A DNA stretch of 64,000 nt from NCBI GenBank assembly GCA_945863875.1, contig CAMBBS010000010.1:1-64000 (forward strand), in the 5' to 3' direction. Below the pieces are notes generated by a model. That model saw only the letters and a list, made by a program, of their open reading frames with translations. It was not told where the DNA came from and did not search any database. Positions 17,902-25,297 of this stretch are shown piece by piece (positions within the stretch are counted from its first letter, which is position 1; every line of letters begins with the position of its first letter). Made by a program: the position numbers and the translations under genes. Origin of the DNA: Desulfopila aestuarii DSM 18488 (GTDB lineage: Bacteria > Desulfobacterota > Desulfobulbia > Desulfobulbales > Desulfocapsaceae).

Positions 17902-18684
17902 TTATTGTCCGGTTTCAAAACGGAATGTCTGATCGGGGTCAACGATTGCAAGGATTCGTACTATACAACCGTCACCACCAGTCCAACGCCAGGGGAAAGC
18001 TGTAAAAAAGCAGCGCTTTCCTGTTACCTTATCTAGATCTCCGCCGACGTTTTCAATGCCGGGGATACCACCTTTGACCATGAGGGTTTTGTGGGCCGGT
18101 TCCCAGTCAGGGAAATCCTCTTTGGGATCGTGACCGGTCACTTTCTTATATTCCTCAATCAAATGGGGTTGAGAGGGACCGAGCCCATGATCCACCAGTT
18201 TGGTTGCGATTGGATGATCATTTGCCTGATGGCCGTAGCCGACACATTTCACCTTTTTGTCTACCAGCCATTGGGCACCTGCGCCGGAGATGCCGCAACC
18301 ATAGGCGAAGTATTCATCACTGTCGGCCCATTTATGATGAAAACCTGTATTGATCATGACAATGTCGCCTTCCTTGATCACTGGGCGGGCATTTTCAAGA
18401 TCCTCTGGAGTAATTACACCCCATTTGCCTTTGGGGATTGACACGGCAACGCCAGTACCGCAGAGACGCCAGGTCGGGTAACTGCTGATGCACGGGGTGT
18501 TTTCGGTTACATGGATTGGTGCATCCATATGGGTGCAACGATGCATAATGCCATCCCACCTCATCTGATAAATCCCATCTTTGGCATGAAATTTATCGAC
18601 AATGACATTGACGCTGGGCGTAGATGGCCATTCCGGCATATGATGATGAAAGACATGACTTAAATTATATACTTCGAGGCTCAT
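17902..18684 (-). CDS. Cyclase-family metal-dependent hydrolase, copy A
   Basis: 260-residue member of the cyclase family (PF04199; kynurenine formamidase-like), which binds a divalent metal and hydrolyses amides, lactones or cyclic ketones. The metal site HRCTHMDAPIH is close to the family HxGTHxDxPxH, with Cys for the Gly. A later acidic/His region (VGYGHQANDHPIATKL) matches the family too. Together with copy B and a TRAP transporter it forms one leftward unit. Hydrolytic ring opening of a reduced polyhydroxybenzene would fit, but no substrate can be read from sequence. Confidence 0.85.
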   Translation of the reverse strand: MSLEVYNLSHVFHHHMPEWPSTPSVNVIVDKFHAKDGIYQMRWDGIMHRCTHMDAPIHVTENTPCISSYPTWRLCGTGVAVSIPKGKWGVITPEDLENARPVIKEGDIVMINTGFHHKWADSDEYFAYGCGISGAGAQWLVDKKVKCVGYGHQANDHPIATKLVDHGLGPSQPHLIEEYKKVTGHDPKEDFPDWEPAHKTLMVKGGIPGIENVGGDLDKVTGKRCFFTAFPWRWTGGDGCIVRILAIVDPDQTFRFETGQ

Positions 18685-18712
18685 TGTTTATCTCCCTTAC
18701 CTTTCTGGTTAA

Positions 18713-19519
18713 TTATTTGCCGGAATCAATCCTACAGGTACCGGTAGGGTCTATCATCGCCATAAAGCGAACCGGACAGGCGTCACCGTATTGAAATTTC
18801 CAAGGTGTTGCAGCAAATGTAGCGCGTTTGCCGGATAGTATGTCAACATCACCACCTACCTGTTCAATCGTTGGGATTCCGGCAGCTAACAGGATTTTGT
18901 GCGCCACATTCCATTCCGGATGTTCTTTTTCAGGGTCAAGGCCCGTGGCTTGTTCGTAGGCATAGGCCAGGCGGTTCATGGTGGGGCCACCGCGATGCGG
19001 ACCAAGGGAGGTCGCCAGAGGATGATCCACCTGAGGCATATCAACAGCAACGAGTTTACAGTCTTTTTTCACCAGCCATTCGGCAGCATCTTTGGACAGG
19101 CCTGGGGACTCACCGAAGTATTCTATGGCATCGGAATACTTGTGGTGCCAACCTGAGTTGATCACGACGATATCGCCCAGTTGCACACGGGATCCCGCTT
19201 CTTCCAGATCTTTTGCCGTGATGACCTGATAACTTTTTTTCGGAACGTGCAGGACAATGCCATTGCCGAAGAAGCGATCAACGGGGATGCCTGCCAGGTC
19301 AGCTGCTTTCTGGATCATGTGCAAGGGAGCATTCATATGAGTTCCGGTATGCATTACCGTATTGATCCGGTGAGCCATGACACCATGTTGCGCAAATTTA
19401 ACCGAACGGAACATTTTCACATCGTCTTGACCTGGATAGGATGGTACACCGTGCCCCCAGGGGTGGCTCAGTTCAATCGTCTGCAGCCCACTGTACGGGT
19501 CTGTTGTAACTGCTACCAT
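18713..19519 (-). CDS. Cyclase-family metal-dependent hydrolase, copy B
   Basis: 268-residue paralogue of the neighbouring cyclase-family protein and first gene of the leftward unit. Its metal site reads MHTGTHMNAPLH, with Asn where the family usually has Asp. The two copies therefore differ at a position next to the metal and may not share a substrate. The second conserved block is VAVDMPQVDHPLATSLG. The ends of A and B are alike (ATPWKFQYGDACPVRFMA versus AFPWRWTGGDGCIVRILA), which points to an old tandem duplication. Confidence 0.85.
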   Translation of the reverse strand: MVAVTTDPYSGLQTIELSHPWGHGVPSYPGQDDVKMFRSVKFAQHGVMAHRINTVMHTGTHMNAPLHMIQKAADLAGIPVDRFFGNGIVLHVPKKSYQVITAKDLEEAGSRVQLGDIVVINSGWHHKYSDAIEYFGESPGLSKDAAEWLVKKDCKLVAVDMPQVDHPLATSLGPHRGGPTMNRLAYAYEQATGLDPEKEHPEWNVAHKILLAAGIPTIEQVGGDVDILSGKRATFAATPWKFQYGDACPVRFMAMIDPTGTCRIDSGK

Positions 19520-19688
19520 AATCTGCCTCTTGTCTTAGGTTCGCGCTGTCTCCGCAGGCTATTTTTTCGGCCATGAAAAGAGCAGCAGTGCAAAAGTTTA
19601 ATGCCCCCTGCGGGGGATACGTACCTTGGAAAGGTTATTTTTCTTGTTAGTGCAAGAAAATAACCAGTATGGTATGAATAACGCCCTG

Positions 19689-19731
19689 TGAGTTTCACAT
19701 AGCAAAACAAAAATTCGCAATGTGAAACTCA
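19689..19731. promoter_or_regulatory. Long inverted repeat in the divergent cyclase/MFS promoter region
   Basis: Perfect 12-bp arms TGAGTTTCACAT (19689-19700) and ATGTGAAACTCA (19720-19731), 19 bases apart. It lies between the cyclase B gene (leftward) and the MFS gene (rightward), about 170 and 215 bases from their starts. It could be a regulator site for a dimer binding two half-sites, or a transcript hairpin. Confidence 0.5.
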
Positions 19732-19764
19732 TTGTACATCGACAGGCAGACATGTCAAGAGTAT

Positions 19765-19776
19765 TTTACATACAAT
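19765..19776. promoter_or_regulatory. Copy of the ATTRYATGTAAT palindrome
   Basis: TTTACATACAAT, which reads ATTGTATGTAAA on the other strand. It sits in the region between the cyclase unit and the MFS gene, close to the inverted repeat at 19689. Confidence 0.5.
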
Positions 19777-19945
19777 ATGATATGGCGAAAACTATTGGTA
19801 ATTGATATATATATCAAAAAGATATCCCTCGGCCATGCTCTATGACGTCGGAAAGATTTATAAGGATGGGTGCCGGTGGAAGGCCCTCTCAACAAGAGTA
19901 AATTGTCATCAGCCATGCTTTTTATAAAGCAGGAAAAGGAAAACA

Positions 19946-21157
19946 ATGGACGATATCGGTTTGTATGATTGTCCCATGCCCGAGTCCTTTCGGGACAAGA
20001 TGGGACTCACCGTATTTTTGGCCTGGCTTTTTTATCTTGGCTTTGTCAGCCGGGTACTGTTTGCTCCTCTTATGCCGGAAATTGAAAAGGAGCTGGGTAT
20101 CACGCATGGGGAGGCGGGGACACTGTTTCTCATGATGTCTTTGGGGTATTTGCTGGCGCCGCTCTGTTCTGGGTATATTTCCTCGAGGATTAATCATCTC
20201 GGGACCTTGAAATTATCGGCCCTGCTCGTGGGTCTTGCCCTGATTCCCTGCAGTTTCATCAGGAGTGTATGGGGCTTGGGTTTTTGGCTCATGGTCGTGG
20301 GTTTCGCCGGTTCCATTCATTTACCCTCGGCTATCAGCACAATTACTGCAGAGATTCAGAAGTCCGACTGGGGGAAAGGACTGAGTGTGCATCAGTGTGC
20401 TCCTCCCCTCAGCTTCGTATCAGCCCCTCTGATAGCGGCTTTCTTGCTGCACTGGTTTACCTGGCGGGAAATCATACTTCTATGGGCAGGAATAGCGCTT
20501 TTTTCTGCCTTTCTTTATGGTTTTTTAGGTAAAGGAGGTGAATTCCCCGGTCGAACTGTGAATATGCAAAATGTAAAAGTTGTTGGTTCCACAGGTTCGT
20601 TCTGGATCATGATCGCCCTTTTTGCGATGGCCATGACTGGCAACGCCGGAATATTTGCTATGCTTCCCCTCTATTTCGTGACAGAGAGAGGGTTTGACCT
20701 TGGCACGGCCAATACCTTGATTGGATTGTCCCAGCTCTCCGGTCTTGTCATGGTGTTTTTCGCCGGCTGGCTTACCGACAGAGTCGGCCAGAAGAGGATA
20801 ATTGCTCTTTCGTTACTGTTGACGGGTATCTTAACTGTGCTTTTATCCTGTACCAAAGGGTGGCAGCTGATTCTGGTTTTGTTTCTGCAACCTGCTGTGC
20901 TGACAGCTTTTTTCCCCGCAGGGTTTGCGGCATTGTCCCGAATTGCACCGCCCTCCTTAAGGAGCGTTACAAGCGCTACCGGCCCGCCACTGGCCTTTCT
21001 TATTGGAGGCGGGATGACACCGCTGTTTTTAGGGTATTTCGCCCAAGCATATACATTTGCCGCCGGTATTTTCTTTGCCGGCTGTTTTCTTCTTCTCGGC
21101 CCGGTTTTAGTTCTTTTCGTTAAGCTTGGAAGGTATGATGATCAGTCGGGATGTTGA
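19946..21157 (+). CDS. MFS transporter
   Basis: 403-residue major facilitator with about twelve helices. It has the half-repeat motif GWLTDRVGQKR and an N-terminal segment VFLAWLFYLGFVSRVLFAPL. It is not close to the MFS protein at 10108. The ATG at 19946 has AAAAGGA upstream. It shares a promoter region with the divergent cyclase-TRAP unit, so the two may respond to the same signal. The substrate is unknown. Confidence 0.83.
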   Translation: MDDIGLYDCPMPESFRDKMGLTVFLAWLFYLGFVSRVLFAPLMPEIEKELGITHGEAGTLFLMMSLGYLLAPLCSGYISSRINHLGTLKLSALLVGLALIPCSFIRSVWGLGFWLMVVGFAGSIHLPSAISTITAEIQKSDWGKGLSVHQCAPPLSFVSAPLIAAFLLHWFTWREIILLWAGIALFSAFLYGFLGKGGEFPGRTVNMQNVKVVGSTGSFWIMIALFAMAMTGNAGIFAMLPLYFVTERGFDLGTANTLIGLSQLSGLVMVFFAGWLTDRVGQKRIIALSLLLTGILTVLLSCTKGWQLILVLFLQPAVLTAFFPAGFAALSRIAPPSLRSVTSATGPPLAFLIGGGMTPLFLGYFAQAYTFAAGIFFAGCFLLLGPVLVLFVKLGRYDDQSGC

Positions 21158-21269
21158 CAGATAACCGGGAAGGGAAAGGAACCTGAAAGCAGGCACCCTA
21201 TGAACAGTTGAATTATGATTGCATTTTGTTTGACAATATGAGATTTCCGCATATTTTATTGCATTGTTT

Positions 21270-21281
21270 ATTGTATGTTAT
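21270..21281. promoter_or_regulatory. Weak copy of the ATTRYATGTAAT palindrome
   Basis: ATTGTATGTTAT in the region upstream of the UspA gene, downstream of a TTGACA (about 21229-21234). It has one base more mismatch than the other copies, so membership is less sure. Confidence 0.3.
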
Positions 21282-21447
21282 AACGATTTCTGTTGAAGTA
21301 GCGCAAATGTGACTAACCTATGCACAGGATGCTGCGCGTTTAGCAGATATTTCTTGCGCACATCTCGGAAAAAACAGGTTTTTTCTGGGAGCGACAGCAA
21401 TCCACCGTGGATGCTGTTTATTTATGATAAAAGGAGATGGGAAAATT

Positions 21448-21966
21448 ATGATAAAGCCGATTCGATCGATTCTGTTTGCCACGGATTTAACACCAAACTG
21501 TCAGCCGGCTCTGGATTTTACCATAGCCGTAGCGACTCGTTTTCAGGCGACGATCTATATGCTGCACGTTATTGAGAAATTACCTGAGCACCTCAGCGGA
21601 AGGTTAAAAGGTTTGCTCGGTACCCATCAGTGGGAAAATATGGTCCATTCGCACGAGATGAACGCTCATAAATCCCTGCTCGGCAAGCAATCTACCAGTA
21701 GTGGTATCAGGGAGGCGGTAAATAATTTCTGTAAACTGGAGGGTCTTGACGATACTTCCTGTGACTTCAAATCGAGTGAGATCATAATCAGTGACGGGGA
21801 ACTTATAGAGGAGATCCTGAGCAACGCAGAGAAGAATAACTGCGATTTGATTGTGCTTGGCGGCCACAAGAATGTATTTTCCAGAACAGCCCTCGGCGGC
21901 ACTGCGAAAGGTGTGCTGAAAAAGAGTAAAGTTGCCGTAACAGTGGTTCCTTCAGTGGTATCCTGA
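21448..21966 (+). CDS. Universal stress protein (UspA family)
   Basis: 172-residue UspA-domain protein. The N-terminal strand reads IRSILFATDLTPNC and the C-terminus carries the ATP-binding type block VLGGHKNVFSRTALGGTAKG followed by SKVAVTVVP. Usp proteins bind ATP and act in stress survival; the exact role is unknown. The ATG at 21448 is chosen for its GGAGATGGG site over an ATG at 21424. It is the first gene of a redox-related group (glutaredoxin-like, ferredoxin-thioredoxin reductase, FKBP). Confidence 0.9.
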   Translation: MIKPIRSILFATDLTPNCQPALDFTIAVATRFQATIYMLHVIEKLPEHLSGRLKGLLGTHQWENMVHSHEMNAHKSLLGKQSTSSGIREAVNNFCKLEGLDDTSCDFKSSEIIISDGELIEEILSNAEKNNCDLIVLGGHKNVFSRTALGGTAKGVLKKSKVAVTVVPSVVS

Positions 21967-22050
21967 AGTGGTTGACCGGGAACGGAAGAGAGACCTTGTT
22001 CTTGCCGTTTGCCGAGGGGAGAAGATGGAGATACTGCGGTGGGAGCGTCC

Positions 22051-22323
22051 ATGGATAATAAAAATATAAAACTTTATGCCGTGAGCACTTGTGGTCACTG
22101 CAAGACCTTAAAGAAAATGCTTGAAACGGAAAGGTTTGTTTTTGATTCTGTTGATGTAGATCTCCTGGTAGGTGCACAGCGCCGGGAGACATTAGCGGAA
22201 GTGAAACAGGTCAACAAACGTTGTTCCTTTCCGACGATGGTTATTGGAGAAAAGGTCATTGTCGGCTTTAGGGAAAATGAAATAAAGGAGGCATTGGGGA
22301 TTCGGTCAACTCCCCCGCCGTGA
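22051..22323 (+). CDS. Glutaredoxin-like thioredoxin-fold protein
   Basis: 90-residue protein with a thioredoxin fold and active site CGHC (residues 11-14, in YAVSTCGHCKTLKKML), and a cis-proline region FPTMVIGEKVIVGF. It is probably a disulfide/thiol carrier reduced by the ferredoxin-thioredoxin reductase encoded just beyond the IscB remnant. ATG 22051 has GGGAGCG upstream. The stop falls only a few bases before the apparent left end of the IscB element, which may have inserted directly behind this gene. Confidence 0.85.
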   Translation: MDNKNIKLYAVSTCGHCKTLKKMLETERFVFDSVDVDLLVGAQRRETLAEVKQVNKRCSFPTMVIGEKVIVGFRENEIKEALGIRSTPPP

Positions 22324-22329
22324 AGGACG

Positions 22330-22560
22330 GAGTGTGTGCAAGCAGTTCCTGTGTTGACCAGGCACAGCCAGGGCCGCAAGGCTAACGGGCTACGTTGAGA
22401 AAGAAGAGAGAGGCACTCTGGAATGCTCCACCAGTTCCAGGCTCCGCGACAAGTGGTTCAACAGGTTGAAGGGGTTAAGCCAGTGGTGCTTGTACAAAAC
22501 CTTTCATTACCATTGCCGAGGTGGTTTTTACTCGCGAAAGTGAAGAATTTTAAAGGTAAC
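22330..22560 (+). ncRNA. Apparent omega RNA (HEARO-type) of the IscB element
   Basis: Non-coding stretch directly upstream of the IscB remnant, where IscB elements carry their guide RNA. Its core (AAGGCTAACGGGCTACGTTG, about 22377-22396) resembles the HEARO/omega RNA consensus as recalled. Hairpins are visible: CTGGAA/TTCCAG (about 22420-22442) and TTCAA/TTGAA (about 22456-22469). The guide would be the 5' end near the glutaredoxin stop. The exact ends are not determined. Confidence 0.6.
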
Positions 22561-22565
22561 CTTCA

Positions 22566-23429
22566 ATGCAGCATGTGTTGGTCATAGACAAAAACAAAAT
22601 GTTCTTGATGCCTTGTCATCCGGCAAGGGCGAGGGAGCTTTTGCGCAAGGGAAAAGCTGCTGTCTATAAAAGATTTCCTTTTCGTATCATTTTAAAAGAA
22701 AAGAGCGGCGGTGATGTTCAAGATCTCGAGGTAAAGCTCGATCCAGGGAGCAAGACGACAACCATTGCCCTGGTGGCGGAGTTTCAGCAGGGCAATGGTT
22801 GTTTGGGCCGGAGAGCTTACTCACCGTGGACAGGCCATAAGAAATACACTTCTCTCCAGGGTGGACAATGTTTTTACCTGGGCAAAGCGTCGCATCAACT
22901 TTGCTCCAGTATCCGGGATGGTGGTGCAAGCAATTTGATTCGCTATGCCACCGGCGGCAGGTTGAAGGCATTCGGCCTGCCGGTTTCCTTCTGGTCCGGA
23001 GGAAGAACCACGTATAACCGGATGAACCAAAGCTACGGAAAATCCCATTGGCTTGACGCCGTTTGTGTCGGTGCAACAGGCGGGAGTGTCCATATTCCGC
23101 CGGGACTACAACCTCTCCATGTTTCTGCTATGGGCAGAGGACCACGGCAGACGTGCCGGGTGGATAAACATGGTTTTCTTCGAACGTCAGCGGCATCAAT
23201 ACGAGTTGTCAATGGATGTAAAACCGGGGATCTGGTCAAGGCACTGGTCAAAAAAGGCAAAAAGCCCGGGACGTATGTTGGCAGGGTGTCTGTCCGAAAG
23301 TCCGGCAGTTTCAATATCAAGACAGAAGCGGGTACAATACAGGGGATTGCATGGAAACATTGCTCTCTTTTGCAGCGTGCCGATGGTTACAACTACTACA
23401 GAGGAGACAGCGTTTCCTCCTCCACCTGA
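22566..23429 (+). pseudogene. Decayed IscB (RuvC/HNH nuclease of IS200/IS605-type elements)
   Basis: The N-terminus (VLVIDKNKMFLMPCHPARAR) is the IscB PLMP domain. LDPGSKTTTIAL is RuvC-I with its catalytic Asp, and KSHWLDAVCVG is RuvC-III. The C-terminus (MGRGPRQTCRVDKHGF, TYVGRVSVRKSGSFN) is also typical. The middle is damaged. After about residue 77 the expected VVWAGELTHRGQAIRN continues in another frame, from about 22797, until a TGA. The arginine-rich bridge helix, most of RuvC-II and the whole HNH domain are missing. The remnant is 287 codons, against roughly 400-500 for intact IscB. IsrB, a natural HNH-less relative, is less likely because the bridge helix is lost and the frame is shifted. 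No transposase is present. Confidence 0.85.
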
Positions 23430-23458
23430 AGGAAGAGGTAGCCACGCTGTAATTTTAG

Positions 23459-23791
23459 ATGAATGCGGAGGAACTCTACCACAAACTGAAGGTCGTCCAG
23501 GAAAGGAGAAATCTCATTTTCAATAAAGACCGGTTGAAAACCCTGGAACTCCTCGATGGACTTCTGGTGAACAAAGAACGGTATGGGTATATGTCCTGCC
23601 CATGCAGGCTTGCTTCGGGTACGGCGGAGTACGACCGGGATATAATCTGTCCGTGTTTGTATTGTCAGTCGGATATCGAAGAATTTGGAAGTTGTTACTG
23701 CAGTCTCTATGTATCCAGAGCATGGAATGAAGGAGTGATACCCCCGGTGTATGTTCCTGAACGCCGCCCGCCGGAGAAAACAGTTTTCTGA
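23459..23791 (+). CDS. Ferredoxin-thioredoxin reductase catalytic subunit
   Basis: 110-residue [4Fe-4S] protein with the FTR catalytic-subunit pattern CPCR...CPC...C.C: SCPCRLASGT, IICPCLYCQSD and FGSCYC. These cysteines hold the cluster and the redox disulfide that passes electrons from ferredoxin to a thioredoxin-like partner. The glutaredoxin-like protein before the IscB remnant is the obvious partner, so the element appears to have split a natural gene pair. No strong ribosome site is seen before the ATG. Confidence 0.88.
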   Translation: MNAEELYHKLKVVQERRNLIFNKDRLKTLELLDGLLVNKERYGYMSCPCRLASGTAEYDRDIICPCLYCQSDIEEFGSCYCSLYVSRAWNEGVIPPVYVPERRPPEKTVF

Positions 23792-23903
23792 GTAACCTGG
23801 CATTTGCTGTCGGTCATCTGAGAAGGCTAGACTATAAATTAATTGTCAGAGAAAAGGCTGTACCGCCGTTATGATTAGAGACTCTGGCTCCTGTGAGATA
23901 ATT

Positions 23904-24332
23904 ATGAAAACTGCAGAATGGGGGAGTTACGTAAAAATTCAATTTTCCATTACACTTGATGATGGCAGGATTGTTGGGATAGCTAAAGAGAAGACCCAAC
24001 TGAATTTTAAAATCGGTGATGGTAAAGTATTGCCAGCGCTTGAATCACAGATAGTTGGAATGAAAGACAAAGAGATCAAGAAGATAATGATTTCTCCCGA
24101 AGATGGGTACGGACAATACAACAAAGATCTGGCGCTCAGGGTCGAGCGAAAAAATTTCCCGCATGACATCAATCTGACCGTTGGTCGAACAGTGCAGTAT
24201 CAGAACAGAGATGGCGAAAGGGTTAATTTCGTGGTCAATGCCGTGGACGAAAAAACGGTGACCATAGATGGCAATCATCCCTTGGCCGGACTGAATCTGA
24301 CCTATAATGTTGAACTTCTCGAAGTGCTCTGA
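23904..24332 (+). CDS. FKBP-type peptidyl-prolyl isomerase (SlyD-like)
   Basis: 142-residue SlyD-type FKBP prolyl isomerase/chaperone. The FKBP strands (GSYVKIQFSITLDDGRIV, PALESQIVGMKDKE, PEDGYGQYN) are interrupted by an insert-in-flap domain (about 70-120), as in SlyD. It lacks the His/Cys-rich metal-binding tail of E. coli SlyD and ends after NLTYNVELLEVL. ATG 23904 is preferred over 23871. It converges on athS2 with a strong terminator between. Confidence 0.9.
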   Translation: MKTAEWGSYVKIQFSITLDDGRIVGIAKEKTQLNFKIGDGKVLPALESQIVGMKDKEIKKIMISPEDGYGQYNKDLALRVERKNFPHDINLTVGRTVQYQNRDGERVNFVVNAVDEKTVTIDGNHPLAGLNLTYNVELLEVL

Positions 24333-24373
24333 GAGAAGGACGATTCATTTCGAGAGAAGGGCCGCGTAACATA

Positions 24374-24439
24374 AAAAGGCGATAACGAAAGAAACCGGCC
24401 GGGAGAACAAATCCGGTCGGTTTCTTTCGTGTCGCCTTT
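24374..24439. terminator. Strong bidirectional terminator
   Basis: Long inverted repeat: left arm AAAGGCGA, ACGAAAGAAACCG and CCGG; right arm CCGG, CGGTTTCTTTCGT and TCGCCTTT, with a 10-base loop and few mismatches. It lies between the converging FKBP and athS2 genes and would end transcripts from both sides. Confidence 0.8.
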
Positions 24440-24469
24440 GTTGCTGTTAACAGGCAGATTGGGCTTCGG

Positions 24470-25297
24470 CTATTTTGCTGCCATATCCATGGCAATATCG
24501 CCAAGTCCGCGATCAATGTCGGTTTTAATGCCGGCTATGGTCTGCTTGACACCATCTTTTTCAAAGGTGAGAGAATAACTCCTGTCATCTTGTAGTTCCT
24601 TGAACCAGAAATCGCCGAAATTCGTTGTTGTTTCGGTGAACTTTAAGCCGGATTCCTCGTCTGTCAGGGTGCAGGTTGCACCAATGATAACCTCTTTTTC
24701 TGACGGGTCATACAGGGTACCGGCAATAAATTTTTTCGGCAGACCTTTGTAATATACCCTCCCTTTGGTTCCGGCTTCCGGATTCAGCAGTTCAGCGTCT
24801 TTGATAAAATCGGCAAAATCCGCTTCTTCGCCAAACTTCAGTGCCTCGGTTGGGCACTGGTCGACACAACGGGGTACTGTCCACTCTTCATCATTATCGA
24901 GCAGGTGGCTGCAACCGGTACACTTTTGCGCAATATTCAGCTGCTCATTGAAGTAAATAGAGTTGTGTGGGCAGGTGTCAGCACAAAGTTTGCAGCCGGT
25001 GCATTTTTCCGGATCTATGATCACGATGCCGTCGTCGCGCTTGTAGATGGCATCAACCTTACATTCTTCTATACATGGAGCATCGTCACAATGATTACAG
25101 AGAAAAGGCACGTAGGAGACCCTGACGTGGGGCACATGGCCCCGGACTTTTTCCGTCAGACCAATCCAAAATTGGCCTGTGTCTGGCTGCGGTTTTGCAT
25201 AGGGTGTCCAGTCGTTCGCTACGTGCTCATCTTTACAGGCGATTTGACAGCAGTAGCAGCCGTTGCAAACTGAGAGATCTACAGTGAATACTTTCAT
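24470..25297 (-). CDS. Transhydroxylase-type small subunit, four [4Fe-4S] clusters
   Basis: 275-residue Fe-S subunit of the second molybdoenzyme, with the same layout as AthS1: ferredoxin region, then a transthyretin-like beta domain (about 195-275, VIIGATCTLTDEESGL and TNFGDFWFKEL). Cysteine sets are complete: C11-C14-C17-C21; CNHCDDAPCIEEC; CTGCKLCADTC; CTGC with RCVDQC. All sixteen ligands for four clusters are present, unlike AthS1. The start shares a base with the large-subunit stop (TAATG), with GGAGG inside the end of that gene. Confidence 0.87.
   Translation of the reverse strand: MKVFTVDLSVCNGCYCCQIACKDEHVANDWTPYAKPQPDTGQFWIGLTEKVRGHVPHVRVSYVPFLCNHCDDAPCIEECKVDAIYKRDDGIVIIDPEKCTGCKLCADTCPHNSIYFNEQLNIAQKCTGCSHLLDNDEEWTVPRCVDQCPTEALKFGEEADFADFIKDAELLNPEAGTKGRVYYKGLPKKFIAGTLYDPSEKEVIIGATCTLTDEESGLKFTETTTNFGDFWFKELQDDRSYSLTFEKDGVKQTIAGIKTDIDRGLGDIAMDMAAK

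Noticed and set aside
22566-23429. IscB remnant as a genuine IsrB (natural HNH-less relative)
   Set aside because: The arginine-rich bridge helix and RuvC-II are missing and the expected sequence continues in another frame, which indicates decay.
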